In this document: piece by piece, positions 33,885 to 43,491 of the stretch
How the letters are laid out: each line of letters starts with the position of its first letter
How positions within the stretch are numbered: position 1 is the first letter of the stretch
NCBI GenBank assembly: GCA_900469955.1
Contig: UBYX01000008.1
Coordinates: forward strand, 124,001-188,000
Origin: Hyphomicrobiales bacterium
GTDB taxonomy: Bacteria; Pseudomonadota; Alphaproteobacteria; Rhizobiales; Rhizobiaceae
DNA length: 64,000 bases
Direction of reading: 5' to 3'
The notes under the pieces: model-generated
The model's database searches: none
What the model was told of the DNA's origin: nothing
What the model saw: the letters and a program-made list of their open reading frames with translations, nothing else
Translations under genes and position numbers: made by a program

Positions 33885-35162
33885 TCACTTTACAGCGAGC
33901 GACTCGTTGATCTTGGCGACGTCTGCCTCAAGGTTTTTATAGGTGTCTTCAAGAGTGAGTTCACCGACAATGAGCTGGCTCATGCGCTGCACGATCGTTT
34001 GATAGATGGCCGTGCCACCCTTGATGCGTTCAAACTCGCGAGCAGCTTGGGGAACGTTCTTTTTGTTGTCCAGAAAGACGGCCATAGCGGCTTTCGCATC
34101 TTCGCTGGAGATCTTGTATTGCGGATCCTTGATCTCTGCTCCGGTGAGGATCACGTAGCTTTCGGCAATTTCGCGCTGGACCTTTTCAGAGCCCAGGAAC
34201 TCGATGAACTGGGCCACGGCTTCCGGATGCTCCGTCCGCTTGAAGCCGACAATCGCTGTCGCGCCAGGCATGGCATAGCAGCCGGCTTCAGCACAGGGCG
34301 CGTTGATGGCGGTCCACTGGAAGGCGTCGCCAATCTTCTTCTGGAACGGATTCACCATCCAGTTGCCAGCCAAATAGGTCACGACATTGCCGTTGACGAA
34401 TTCATCGCCCATGTTCTTGTACTGGGAACCGCCGGCCGCGCCCCACATTTCCTTGGGAAAGCTGCCGTTCTGCGTCCAGGAGTAAAGATCGGCGATGTAC
34501 TTTTTCGCTGCTGCGTCCGGGAAGCTGAACTTGCCGTCTTTGAAATAGGTAGAACCGTAGGAATAGGCCCCGCCCGAGAAACGATGGCCGGAGCGGTCCA
34601 TGGTGAAGGGAATTTGGGCTCCTGTCGCCTTGGCAACGCGCGCCGACGCTTCGACGATTTCCTTCAATGTAGCCTTAGGACCGGGGAGCGGTTCGCCTGC
34701 CTGCTCGAAGAGTGTCTTGTTGACGAAAGGCAGGTTCAGCGTCTGGGACGCCACATATCCGTTGATGGACTTCGGATCGTTGATCTTAGGCAAACGCAGC
34801 TGGTCGAGGCTCGCCCCGTGCAGCTTGGCGAAGGTGTCCGGGTCCTTCATGTATTGGCGCATGTCGAGGTAGTAAGGGGCCAGTTGCCAATCGGTTATCT
34901 TGGCAACGTCAGGGCCCTTGCCGGCCGCCAGCTGAACCGGCAGCTGCTTTGAAACGGCATCATATCCCGAGGACACGAAATTTACTTTGACGTCCGGATG
35001 CGCACTTTCGAATTCCTTGCTCAGCGCCGCCATCCGCTCGACATAGCTTTGGTCGTCGTCGGTGAACAAGAAGGTGATCGTTTTGCTCTCGGCAACGGCC
35101 GCTTCCGTCAAGGCGAAGGTTGCAATTACCAAGGCACTGACTTGCGATAGGAATTTCAGCAT
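33885..35162 (-). CDS. Sugar ABC transporter substrate-binding protein (second uronide importer)
   Basis: A 425-residue periplasmic protein; ATG 35162 is preceded by GGGAGGATG. The signal peptide ends near AAVAES (residue 25). SBP_bac_1 features are present: TFLFTDDDQSYVERMAALSKEFE, LPVQLAAGKGPDVAKITDW, and TLNLPFVNKTLFEQAG. It is transcribed alone and divergently from the enzyme-importer operon that begins at 35350, with which it shares a control region holding a CTTGAC/GTCAAG palindrome. The ATPase and permeases at 40325-43489 lack a binding protein of their own, so this is their likely partner. Confidence 0.88.
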   Translation of the reverse strand: MLKFLSQVSALVIATFALTEAAVAESKTITFLFTDDDQSYVERMAALSKEFESAHPDVKVNFVSSGYDAVSKQLPVQLAAGKGPDVAKITDWQLAPYYLDMRQYMKDPDTFAKLHGASLDQLRLPKINDPKSINGYVASQTLNLPFVNKTLFEQAGEPLPGPKATLKEIVEASARVAKATGAQIPFTMDRSGHRFSGGAYSYGSTYFKDGKFSFPDAAAKKYIADLYSWTQNGSFPKEMWGAAGGSQYKNMGDEFVNGNVVTYLAGNWMVNPFQKKIGDAFQWTAINAPCAEAGCYAMPGATAIVGFKRTEHPEAVAQFIEFLGSEKVQREIAESYVILTGAEIKDPQYKISSEDAKAAMAVFLDNKKNVPQAAREFERIKGGTAIYQTIVQRMSQLIVGELTLEDTYKNLEADVAKINESLAVK

Positions 35163-35243
35163 TTCATCCTCCCAATGAAAATATTTTCGTCCGATCGAGA
35201 TCCTCTCCAACAGATCCCGTGCTCGAATTTCTAATTTTTGACG

Positions 35244-35264
35244 CTTGACAACGCAAACGTCAAG
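35244..35264. promoter_or_regulatory. Inverted repeat between the second binding-protein gene and the enzyme operon
   Basis: CTTGAC and GTCAAG (35244-35249 and 35259-35264) are separated by nine bases in the 187 bp divergent control region. A TTGAC copy also overlaps at 35238. This is a plausible operator for the LacI-type regulator encoded at 43492, but the match to known LacI operators (even spacing with a central CG) is imperfect. Confidence 0.45.
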
Positions 35265-35349
35265 CTGTTTTCCTCAAATTCAGGATGATCGCGTCACAAC
35301 GGCAGATCTTCGCAGTTTAATGCAAATATTTTCATGATTGGAGAAGGCC

Positions 35350-37869
35350 GTGGAGGAGGGTTTATCTGACGACGGGCAGCCGGCTCGCTCCGTCTATCGC
35401 GTTTCACCCGGAGAAACGATCACCGCCTGGATCTTGTCGGAAGTGTCGGAGGCTTACTTCCCGGGCCAGCCCGCACCAGCCGAGGATCGTGTCGGATACA
35501 AATTCATCAATGGTTTTGTGGATGTCGGCGACTTGCCCTGCCGCAAAGCTTTCTGGGCGCAGATGGTTGGGCGCCACATCGAGCCGCGCTTACACTGGCA
35601 GCCCGGGGCCCTGTGCCTTCCCGGGGCCAATCGGCGTGTCGAATTCACCGGCTTCTGGCACGTGCCGACCCATGTAAGCCGCTGGTTGCGCGGCACATTC
35701 CTTGTCGATCAGGCGCAAGAGGTCAGCATGCGGCTACGCACATGCGGCGGCGTGAGGATCTGGGTGAACGGCAGCGAGCAGGTGCGCTTCGAGCCGTTCC
35801 GGCGCAACGCGGAAAGCGAAACCGATATCGTGCTGGCATTAAACGCCGGCAGCAACGACGTCCTGGTTCTGACCGAGGACCTGGCAGAACGTGACACGAA
35901 TTGGTTTTTCGAGCTTGAATTGAGCGGCAGTGCCCCCCTCCAGATCGCGCTTCCCTCAGTGGTCGATCGCGATGCGGTACGGCAACTCGAGCCTCTAGCC
36001 CGCAGTATCCGTCCTTCTGCCGATGTCTTTGCCGACCAACCACTTGAGATCATCTTCGACAACCCGCCCGATTTCGATGTGCCGGTCCATCTGGAGGTCT
36101 ATAGCCACGGCCATGACCGATCCGTTCTAGGCATCGCCGATCTTACGCTGCCCTCCCATCGGTCCAAACTGATCGCTGAAACCATCACAAACGTGCCGGA
36201 TGGCTATCATGGCGTCAGAGTGAAGATCGGCTCCGGCACGGCCACCGTGGATCGCCACATTGATGCGGCCTTCATGCATAGCCTGATGCCGCCGAAAGCG
36301 GCCTCTTCGCTTGCGCAACGGAAACTGGAAGCACTCGCCTTCAGTGCCCGTCACGGAGCAGATCGTATAGGCCGCGTTTTAGCCATGGCAGCGTCTGGCG
36401 ACGTTGACGAGAAGGCGGCAGGGTCGATTATCGACGCTACGCTTGCCAGTATCGACCGGCGGGAGGATTGCTCCGATTTCTCGATGGTTCCGCTCCTCTG
36501 GCTTCTTGCTGCACACGAACAAGCGCTTCCGCCCTCGACCACGGCAAAGATACGCACATCAGTGGCTGCTTACCGCTATTGGGTGGACGAGCCTGGCAAC
36601 GATGTCATGTGGTTCTGGAGCGAGAACCATGTCCTTTGTTTCCACACCAGCCAGCTGATCGCCGGCCAACTGTTGCCGGAAACGGTGTTTTCCGCATCCG
36701 GCCGGACCGGCCGGCAGCAAGCGGAACTCGCGACCGCACGCCTCCATCGCTGGTTTGACAGCGTTGAAGCCCACGGCCTGGCGGAGTGGAACTCGGCGGC
36801 ATATTATCCGGTCGACTTCATCGGCCTGTTTGCGCTCGAGCGGTGGGCCGAGCCAGACCTTGCCGCCAGAGCACGCGGTCAGCTGGACCTCATCTTTCGC
36901 ATGATTGCGCTTCATACGCTGGCGGGAGTCCCGGCCGGTTCGCAGGGGCGCGCCTATGACAAGGAATTGCGCGCCGGACCTCTGACCGAGCTTGCTCCCT
37001 TTGCGAGGGTCGCCTTCGGCAGCGGTTGGCTGAATGGGGGGGTCGCGTCCCTGCCAATGTTCTGCGCCGGCTCCTACGAGCCGCCTCAGGATCTTGCGCA
37101 ATACGCCCAACTCGAAAGCCCGCGCAACATCGAAGCGCGTTACAGCCAGGGCCTCGAGCCGGCGAAACTCGTCCTGTTCAAGACGCCGTCATCCCAGCTT
37201 TCCACCGTCGTCGATCACAAGACTGGCCTAAAGGGGCATCAGCAGCACGTGCTCGACATCCGCCTCTCGGGTCATCCCATGGCGCGGCTTTGGATCAATC
37301 ATCCGGGAGAGGATGATCCATGGGGAACCCAACGGCCGTCATATTGGGCCGGGAACGGGATCCTTCCCCGCGTCATGCAGTATCGCGATGTGGCATTGGT
37401 GATCGCCGACACGACGGGCTCCCGCCTGCCGTGGACCCATGCCTATCTTGGGCGCGACGGGCTCGATGAAATCATCCTGGAGAACGGATGGTTGCTGGTA
37501 CGCGCCGGCACAGGCTTCGCTGCTCTTCATGCGACGAATGGCCTTCAACTGATCGAGCAAGGCCCAACGGCAGGCCGTGAACTGCGTTCGCAAGGCTCCG
37601 TCGCCGGCTGGGCGGCCGTAGTCGGCTCAGGCGATGCTGCGGCATTTCAGCGGTTTTCCGAACGGGTTAGAGCGACCGATGTCAAATTCGATGGGTCCAG
37701 CAGAACTCTCTTCCTGAGGCCTCCCGGGCGTGCCGCGCTGACCCTTTCCTATTCCGGCGATTTTACCGTCGGCAATCAACCCCGACCCTTCGTCCATGAC
37801 CAGCCTCAGCCGGTCATCACCTATGACAGTACGGCCGACAACCAGATCGACCACCCGTTCTATGCGTAA
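35350..37869 (+). CDS. Large protein of unknown family, putative carbohydrate-active enzyme
   Basis: About 839 residues from GTG 35350, chosen because GGAGAAGG lies upstream; a TTG at 35338 has no ribosome site. There is no signal peptide. I do not recognise the family. The first ~200 residues are beta-rich, with VSMRLRTCGGVRIWVNGSEQ and LNAGSNDVLVLTEDL, like the sugar-binding sandwich domain of some glycosidases. Residues ~320-560 are helical with WFWSENHVLCFHTSQLIAGQ and AEWNSAAYYPVDFIGLFALE, like an alpha/alpha barrel. The C-terminus is beta-rich again. The gene opens an operon with GH105 and GH28 enzymes, so it probably acts on the same oligosaccharide. Confidence 0.6.
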   Translation: MEEGLSDDGQPARSVYRVSPGETITAWILSEVSEAYFPGQPAPAEDRVGYKFINGFVDVGDLPCRKAFWAQMVGRHIEPRLHWQPGALCLPGANRRVEFTGFWHVPTHVSRWLRGTFLVDQAQEVSMRLRTCGGVRIWVNGSEQVRFEPFRRNAESETDIVLALNAGSNDVLVLTEDLAERDTNWFFELELSGSAPLQIALPSVVDRDAVRQLEPLARSIRPSADVFADQPLEIIFDNPPDFDVPVHLEVYSHGHDRSVLGIADLTLPSHRSKLIAETITNVPDGYHGVRVKIGSGTATVDRHIDAAFMHSLMPPKAASSLAQRKLEALAFSARHGADRIGRVLAMAASGDVDEKAAGSIIDATLASIDRREDCSDFSMVPLLWLLAAHEQALPPSTTAKIRTSVAAYRYWVDEPGNDVMWFWSENHVLCFHTSQLIAGQLLPETVFSASGRTGRQQAELATARLHRWFDSVEAHGLAEWNSAAYYPVDFIGLFALERWAEPDLAARARGQLDLIFRMIALHTLAGVPAGSQGRAYDKELRAGPLTELAPFARVAFGSGWLNGGVASLPMFCAGSYEPPQDLAQYAQLESPRNIEARYSQGLEPAKLVLFKTPSSQLSTVVDHKTGLKGHQQHVLDIRLSGHPMARLWINHPGEDDPWGTQRPSYWAGNGILPRVMQYRDVALVIADTTGSRLPWTHAYLGRDGLDEIILENGWLLVRAGTGFAALHATNGLQLIEQGPTAGRELRSQGSVAGWAAVVGSGDAAAFQRFSERVRATDVKFDGSSRTLFLRPPGRAALTLSYSGDFTVGNQPRPFVHDQPQPVITYDSTADNQIDHPFYA

Positions 37870-37885
37870 AGGATCTTTTGAGCCT

Positions 37886-38971
37886 ATGGATGCGATGCCC
37901 CTCACCAAACCTGTTCTCAGGAGTAAGATCGACCTGGTTGCGAGAGCGTTCAGCCGCCTCAAGGGCATCAAGGAGGGCCTGGTCGGACTGGATGCCGGCG
38001 GCATCCAGTTCGATGAATGGGATTGGGAAGTCGGCGTAGGTCTTTATGGTTTTCTGCGGCGCGCCTCTGCCGCCAATGACCGGCTTGCCATAGACGATCT
38101 TGTAGACTGGTATACACGACAGATCGAACGCGGCCTGCCGCCGCGGCAGATCAACAGCACCGCTCCCATGCTTCCGCTCGCCATCCTGATCGAGCATGTC
38201 GACAGGCCCGACTTTCGAGCCCTCGTTGAGGACTGGGCGGAATGGCTCGTCCACAAATTACCCAAGACCGAAGACAGGGGGTTCCAGCATGTTGTAAAGG
38301 AGCGGCTGAACGACGGTGAGCTGTGGGACGATACTTTGTTCATGGCCTGCCTCTTCCTGGCCAGAGCGGGCGTCGTCATGGGGCGCCCCGATTGGGTAGA
38401 CGAAGCCGTTTATCAGTTCATGGTCCACGCACGCTATCTTTCAGATCCAGTGACCGGGCTTTGGTATCACGGCTGGACCTTTGAGGGCCGGCATAATTTC
38501 GCAAAGGCTTTCTGGGCACGCGGCAATGCCTGGATCACCGTCGCCATTCCAGAACTGTTCAAGCTGGTACCGGATCTGAACGGCAAGGACAGGCGTTTCC
38601 TCGCAAACGTCCTGGCCAGCCAGGTCCGTACGCTTAAAAAGTTGCAGCGGGCGGACGGCATGTTCCATACGCTCCTGGATGATCCGACCTCGCCGGTGGA
38701 GACTTCGGCGACCGCCGGTATCGCCTATGGAATCCTGCGGGGGATCGAAGCCGGAATCCTGCCGGTGGCCGACCGACAATATGCAGAACGAGCGCTGACG
38801 GCCGTCCTTTCCCATATTGATGGCGAGGGCGTCGTGCAGGGTGTTTCCGACGGCACACCCATGGGACATGACCTGGAATTCTACCGGCGTATTCCAAACC
38901 TGCCGACCCCTTACGGCCAGGCGCTCACAATGCTGTTGTTGACCGAAGTTCTCCTCGAAGGCGAGGAATAA
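37886..38971 (+). CDS. GH105 family unsaturated rhamnogalacturonyl hydrolase (YteR/YesR-like)
   Basis: A 361-residue enzyme from ATG 37886 (AAAGGA upstream; ATG 37862 and 37895 are alternatives). GH105 landmarks are the early DEWDWEVGVGLYGFL, the catalytic-aspartate block LWDDTLFMACLFLARAG at about residues 146-162, and YHGWTFEGRHNFAKAFWARGN. It should hydrolyse unsaturated uronide from rhamnogalacturonan-type disaccharides produced by lyases. No signal peptide is visible. It sits between the unknown 839-residue protein and GH28 in one operon, giving the second locus its own unsaturated-uronyl hydrolase. Confidence 0.88.
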   Translation: MDAMPLTKPVLRSKIDLVARAFSRLKGIKEGLVGLDAGGIQFDEWDWEVGVGLYGFLRRASAANDRLAIDDLVDWYTRQIERGLPPRQINSTAPMLPLAILIEHVDRPDFRALVEDWAEWLVHKLPKTEDRGFQHVVKERLNDGELWDDTLFMACLFLARAGVVMGRPDWVDEAVYQFMVHARYLSDPVTGLWYHGWTFEGRHNFAKAFWARGNAWITVAIPELFKLVPDLNGKDRRFLANVLASQVRTLKKLQRADGMFHTLLDDPTSPVETSATAGIAYGILRGIEAGILPVADRQYAERALTAVLSHIDGEGVVQGVSDGTPMGHDLEFYRRIPNLPTPYGQALTMLLLTEVLLEGEE

Positions 38972-38974
38972 AGA

Positions 38975-40306
38975 ATGGCGCGCGCTACCTTTCTCATTGA
39001 TGCCTCCGATCAGGATCAGACCGACCGAATCCAGGCTGCCGTCGATCAGGCTTGGGAAGCCGGTGGGGGCGTCGTCGAGCTCGGTGAAGGGAACCACATA
39101 ACCAGCGGCCTGCGGCTGAAATCCAAAGTCGAGCTTCGCCTGACGGAAAATGCAGTCCTGCGCCCGGTCCCCTCCTATGACGCCTATCGCGGAACGACGG
39201 TTTCGGTGATGGCCGAGAAATCGGATCGCGGTATCATTGTCGCCAAGGATGCCACCGACGTCGCTTTGACTGGACCTGGGCGGATTGAAGCGGGCGGTGA
39301 GCACTTCATCGTCGGCGACGATCCTGCCATGGGTACGTTCGTTCCGGCGCCATCGCGCCCGCGTGTCGTGGTCTTCGAAAACTGCCAAGATGTCCGGATC
39401 GAAGAACTGGAAATCCGCGACTCCCCGATGTGGACGGTGCATCTGGTCAATTGCGCGGATGTCTATGTCGGGCGTCTGACGGTGTCCAACAATAGGCGGC
39501 TTCCGAACACCGACGGTATCGTTCTTGACGCATGCCGCCGAACGATCATTGAAGACTGCGTCGTTTCTACCGCAGACGATGGCATATGCCTGAAAACCAG
39601 CGCAGGCGCGGATGGAAAAGCGATCGGAAAGTGCATGAACGTCCATGTGCGCCGCTGCCTCGTCGAGAGTTTCAGCTGCGCGTTGAAGGTCGGCACGGAG
39701 TCCCACGGCGACTTCTGCGATGTCCTCTTCGAGGACTGCCGTGTGCGAAACTCCAATCGTGCGCTGGGGCTGTTCTCCCGCGATGGCGGCAAGATCACCA
39801 ATGTCCGCTTCCGCCGCATCGAGGTCGATTGTCACGAAACACTGGATGGCTTTTGGGGTTCCGGAGAAGCCCTCACTGTCACGGTGGTCGATCGCGTACC
39901 CGAACGACCAGCGGGACAGATCTCAAATCTCGTTGTCGAGGATCTTTCCGGCAGCATGCAAGGCGCCATGACGCTTATCTCGACCTCGGCAGCTCAAATC
40001 ACGGATGTGAGGCTGTCAGGTCTTAGGCTTCGGCAAGACAACGGGCCTTTGGGTACGGGTCGTTGCTATGATCTGAGACCGACCAATGCTGATCTGGCGC
40101 CAAGCGCCGATGCGGCGGGTCGTGCGAACGCCTGGACCAAGGGCGCCGATGGCCGCGTGGTCGGCAAGGTCGACTATCCGGGAGGAATGCCGGTGCTCTT
40201 TGCTGCCGGCGTTGGAGGAATAACTATCGAGGACATGCAGGTCGACCGACCTGCGCCGCTGCCGCCAGGCTGGAACGAAGAACCAGTCATCTACCAGGCG
40301 CGCTGA
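38975..40306 (+). CDS. GH28 family polygalacturonase-like glycoside hydrolase, cytoplasmic
   Basis: A 443-residue right-handed beta-helix enzyme starting three bases after the GH105 stop. The catalytic GH28 residues are in PNTDGIVLD (residues 177-185) and STADDGICLKT (residues 198-208, the paired aspartates). The usual G-H-G segment is instead KVGTESHGDF, close to what is seen in exo-acting and rhamnogalacturonan-directed members. There is no signal peptide, unlike secreted polygalacturonases, so it likely trims imported galacturonic-acid oligomers in the cytoplasm. The exact linkage is not evident. Confidence 0.87.
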   Translation: MARATFLIDASDQDQTDRIQAAVDQAWEAGGGVVELGEGNHITSGLRLKSKVELRLTENAVLRPVPSYDAYRGTTVSVMAEKSDRGIIVAKDATDVALTGPGRIEAGGEHFIVGDDPAMGTFVPAPSRPRVVVFENCQDVRIEELEIRDSPMWTVHLVNCADVYVGRLTVSNNRRLPNTDGIVLDACRRTIIEDCVVSTADDGICLKTSAGADGKAIGKCMNVHVRRCLVESFSCALKVGTESHGDFCDVLFEDCRVRNSNRALGLFSRDGGKITNVRFRRIEVDCHETLDGFWGSGEALTVTVVDRVPERPAGQISNLVVEDLSGSMQGAMTLISTSAAQITDVRLSGLRLRQDNGPLGTGRCYDLRPTNADLAPSADAAGRANAWTKGADGRVVGKVDYPGGMPVLFAAGVGGITIEDMQVDRPAPLPPGWNEEPVIYQAR

Positions 40307-40324
40307 ACCTGACGGGAGCAGGGA

Positions 40325-41446
40325 ATGGGAAATCTAAAGCTTACCAACATCAGCAAATCGTTCGGCGCACTCACCGTCCTGCACGATATCAACCTGGCAA
40401 TCGATGATGGGAAATTCGTCGTTTTCGTCGGCCCCTCAGGTTGCGGGAAGTCGACGCTCCTGCGGATCATAGCCGGTTTGGAAGACATCACTACCGGCCA
40501 AATCGAGATCAGTGGACGCGATGTCGTCCACCTCTCCCCCGCCGAGCGCAAGATCGCCATGGTGTTCCAGTCCTATGCCCTTTATCCGCATATGAGCGTC
40601 CGCAAGAACCTCGCTTTCGGCCTTGAAAATCTGCGGTTCAAGGGCGACGAGATCGAGGTTCGTATCAACGAAGCCGCGCGGATGCTGGCGATCGAACCCT
40701 ATCTGGACAGAAAGCCACGACAACTCTCCGGCGGGCAACGGCAGCGGGTCGCGATCGGACGGGCGATCGTGCGCAATCCCGACATCTTCCTGTTCGACGA
40801 ACCCTTGTCCAACCTGGATGCCGCCTTGCGCGTCCAGACCCGCGCAGAGATCACCAAGCTGCACCGCGACATCAAGACCACGATGATCTATGTCACCCAT
40901 GACCAGGTCGAGGCCATGACCATGGCCGACCAGATCGTGGTGCTGAACAGCGGACGGATCGAGCAAGTGGGGACGCCGCTCGAACTTTTTGAAAGACCAA
41001 AGAACCTGTTTGTCGCCGGCTTTTTGGGTTCGCCTCGTATGAACATGCTGAAGGCGACCGTTGTCGGCGTGCATGACGACGGCATGACCTTGGATATGGG
41101 CTACGGCACCACCTGGACGACGGGGGGCGAGCCTGACACCTTGAGGGTCGGTAAGGCGGTTTTGGCGGGTGTGCGGCCGGCGCATTTTTCGGTGAGCGAA
41201 CAGGACGGCCTGCCGTTCGTGGTCCAGTATTACGAAAGCCTCGGGACCGAAACCTATGTCTACGGCACGCTCGAAGGCCAAAGTGATCAGATCATCATCC
41301 ACCAGGCAGGCCACTTCTCGCCCGCCCCGGGTTCCAGACTAAAGATCACGCCGCTACCCGATCGGCTGCACGTCTTTGATCCGGAAACCGGCCTGGCTAT
41401 TCCGCGAAAAGCCAAACACCGGGATGAAGCCCATGCCTTTGCTTGA
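40325..41446 (+). CDS. CUT1 sugar ABC transporter ATP-binding protein (second uronide importer)
   Basis: A 373-residue ATPase with intact motifs: Walker A GPSGCGKST (residues 36-44), Q-loop MVFQSYALYP, signature LSGGQRQRVAIGRA, Walker B IFLFDEPLSNLD, and H-loop YVTHDQVEAM, followed by TOBE domains. It is clearly related to, but diverged from, the ATPase at 26607, supporting two independent importers rather than a recent duplication. It precedes the permease pair by ten bases. Confidence 0.92.
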   Translation: MGNLKLTNISKSFGALTVLHDINLAIDDGKFVVFVGPSGCGKSTLLRIIAGLEDITTGQIEISGRDVVHLSPAERKIAMVFQSYALYPHMSVRKNLAFGLENLRFKGDEIEVRINEAARMLAIEPYLDRKPRQLSGGQRQRVAIGRAIVRNPDIFLFDEPLSNLDAALRVQTRAEITKLHRDIKTTMIYVTHDQVEAMTMADQIVVLNSGRIEQVGTPLELFERPKNLFVAGFLGSPRMNMLKATVVGVHDDGMTLDMGYGTTWTTGGEPDTLRVGKAVLAGVRPAHFSVSEQDGLPFVVQYYESLGTETYVYGTLEGQSDQIIIHQAGHFSPAPGSRLKITPLPDRLHVFDPETGLAIPRKAKHRDEAHAFA

Positions 41447-41456
41447 GGTAAGAGAC

Positions 41457-42428
41457 ATGATCGGTCGGCTCGCCGGGTTGCTGATGGGGATTGTCGAGGC
41501 TCCGATCAATGCATTGGAGGGCTTTATGGGGCGGAAGCGGATGCCCTATCTTTTCCTCGCCCCCAATCTCATCCTTTTTGGCATCTTCACTTTCCTGCCG
41601 ATCGCCATTGCCGCCGGATATGCTTTCACAGGCGGGACCGAACTTTTCGTCTCCGATCGCCCCTTCGTCGGTTTCGACAACTTCCGGCAGCTTCTTGCGT
41701 GCGAGGACTATCTTCGTCCCGGCAGTTGCCGTGAATCTCTCTTCTGGACGGCGATCTGGAATACGCTTTGGTTCGTCGCGTTCAACGTTGCGGCAACCTT
41801 GCTGGCAGCGTTGGTCACGGCGCTGATACTCAATCGGGCCATTGCTGCGCGCGGTTTCTTCCGGGCGATCTTCTTTTACCCGGTTTTGTTATCCCCGGTG
41901 GTGATCGGCTTGATCTGGAAGTGGTTTCTGGACCGCAACGGCTTGCTCAACGCCTTCCTGCAGATGCTCGGCGTACCGCCCGAAATCTTCCTTCTTGACG
42001 TCGGCTGGTCGCGCTTCTTCGTGGTGGTCGTCTCCGTCTGGTTCCATATGGGCTTCTATACGCTCATCCTGCTTGCCGGTCTGCAGGCGATACCAAAGGA
42101 TCTCTACGAAGCGGCCGCAATCGACGCCGCCTCCGCGCGACGTACGCTCCTGCGCATCACCCTGCCGCTTCTTGGACCAAACCTCCTGGTCGTGCTTATC
42201 CTGCTGATGATCCGCTCTGTGCAGATCTTCGACGAAGCCTGGGTCTTGACCAATGGCGGTGGACCCGGCACGGCCAACAGCTTCATCGTGCAATATATCT
42301 ATCAAATGGCGTTTGGGAGCGATCTTCGTCTGTTCGGCCTTGCTTCGGCGGCTTCCGTGCTGATGGGTCTTGTGCTTCTGGTTCTAACACTCATTCAGCT
42401 TCGGCTTGGCCGCAAGATGGAGTCCTGA
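41457..42428 (+). CDS. CUT1 sugar ABC transporter permease (second uronide importer)
   Basis: A 323-residue UgpA-type permease. I chose ATG 41457 (GAGG nine bases upstream, at the preceding stop) over in-frame ATGs at 41424 and 41433 that overlap the ATPase gene. Six to seven hydrophobic segments are visible, the first after RKRMPYLFLAPNLILFGIF. The EAA loop is YEAAAIDAASARRTLLRITLPLLGP. TNGGGPGTANSF precedes the last helices. Confidence 0.87.
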   Translation: MIGRLAGLLMGIVEAPINALEGFMGRKRMPYLFLAPNLILFGIFTFLPIAIAAGYAFTGGTELFVSDRPFVGFDNFRQLLACEDYLRPGSCRESLFWTAIWNTLWFVAFNVAATLLAALVTALILNRAIAARGFFRAIFFYPVLLSPVVIGLIWKWFLDRNGLLNAFLQMLGVPPEIFLLDVGWSRFFVVVVSVWFHMGFYTLILLAGLQAIPKDLYEAAAIDAASARRTLLRITLPLLGPNLLVVLILLMIRSVQIFDEAWVLTNGGGPGTANSFIVQYIYQMAFGSDLRLFGLASAASVLMGLVLLVLTLIQLRLGRKMES

Positions 42429-42430
42429 TC

Positions 42431-43489
42431 ATGTCGCATGGCTTCAATCCGATAGGATTCCTTACCCGCACCCGCCGGCCCGGACGTATCGGGATGACCG
42501 ACATTCTGTCCTGGCTTTGGTTGATCGCAGGTACGCTTGCCGTACTTGTGCCGGTTTTATGGGCAGGCTTGTCTTCGTTTAAGCCGGCCGCTGAGATCAC
42601 CCGTTTTCCGCCTACCTTGCTGCCGCGCACTGCCATGGAAACGACCGTTCAGGGATATGAAAAGCCGCTGAGCCTTTGGACGGTTACCATGGATGGAAAA
42701 ACCCGGGAAATGGCGATGGTGCGTCGCATCGGCCTCAAAGCACAAATGGTCGATCCGCAGTCGCCGGGAACGCCCGTCAGTGTCGACGTCAGGGCGATGT
42801 CGCCCGTCCAAAAACTGACCGCTGCGACCGAGAATTACACCGACCCATTGACCAGGTTCGACTTCCTGACCTTCCTGAAAAATTCGGTCTTTGTAACTTT
42901 TGTCGCAACCCTGCTGACGTTGATCGTTAACGCCATGGCGGCCTTCGCCCTGTCCAAATACCGTTTCCGTGGCAAAAACGCGATCTTTGTTCTGATCATC
43001 TCAACGCTGATGATCCCGCTCACGGTGGTTATGGTGCCCGCCTATCTCGTCGTCGTGGGTGTTGGTCTTGTCGATAGCCTCTGGGGGATCATCATCCCAA
43101 CGGTCGCTTCACCGACTGCCGTCTTCTTGTTGCGTCAATATATGCTAACCATTCCGGACGAACTGATCGAAGCCGCACGTGTCGATGCCGCCAGCGAGTT
43201 TCGTATCTTCTGGCGCATCGTCCTGCCCCTCACTGCGCCGGCGCTTGCAGTTCTTGCGATATTTTCGGTCCTGTGGCGCTGGAACGACTTCCTTTGGCCC
43301 CTCATCGTATTGAGCAGCCGGGAAAACTTCACGCTGCAGGTGGGGCTCAACGCCTTCCAGGGAGAGTTCTCCGTTCAATGGCACTATATCCTCGCCATGA
43401 CGTTTCTCAGCCTGCTGCCGGTCACCGCCGTGTTCCTCTTTCTGCAGAAGTACATCACAACCGGCATTGCCGGCACGGGGATGAAATGA
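42431..43489 (+). CDS. CUT1 sugar ABC transporter permease with enlarged periplasmic loop (second uronide importer)
   Basis: A 352-residue UgpE-type permease, two bases downstream of the first permease. The first hydrophobic segment is at residues 24-46. The EAA loop is IEAARVDAASEFRIFWRIVLPLTAP. Between the first helix and the conserved LKNSVFVTF lies about 100 residues, roughly 50 more than in typical permeases of this group, including WTVTMDGKTREMAMVRR. This extra periplasmic segment may contact the binding protein or ligand. The stop codon is two bases from the convergent LacI-type gene's stop. Confidence 0.87.
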   Translation: MSHGFNPIGFLTRTRRPGRIGMTDILSWLWLIAGTLAVLVPVLWAGLSSFKPAAEITRFPPTLLPRTAMETTVQGYEKPLSLWTVTMDGKTREMAMVRRIGLKAQMVDPQSPGTPVSVDVRAMSPVQKLTAATENYTDPLTRFDFLTFLKNSVFVTFVATLLTLIVNAMAAFALSKYRFRGKNAIFVLIISTLMIPLTVVMVPAYLVVVGVGLVDSLWGIIIPTVASPTAVFLLRQYMLTIPDELIEAARVDAASEFRIFWRIVLPLTAPALAVLAIFSVLWRWNDFLWPLIVLSSRENFTLQVGLNAFQGEFSVQWHYILAMTFLSLLPVTAVFLFLQKYITTGIAGTGMK

Positions 43490-43491
43490 CT

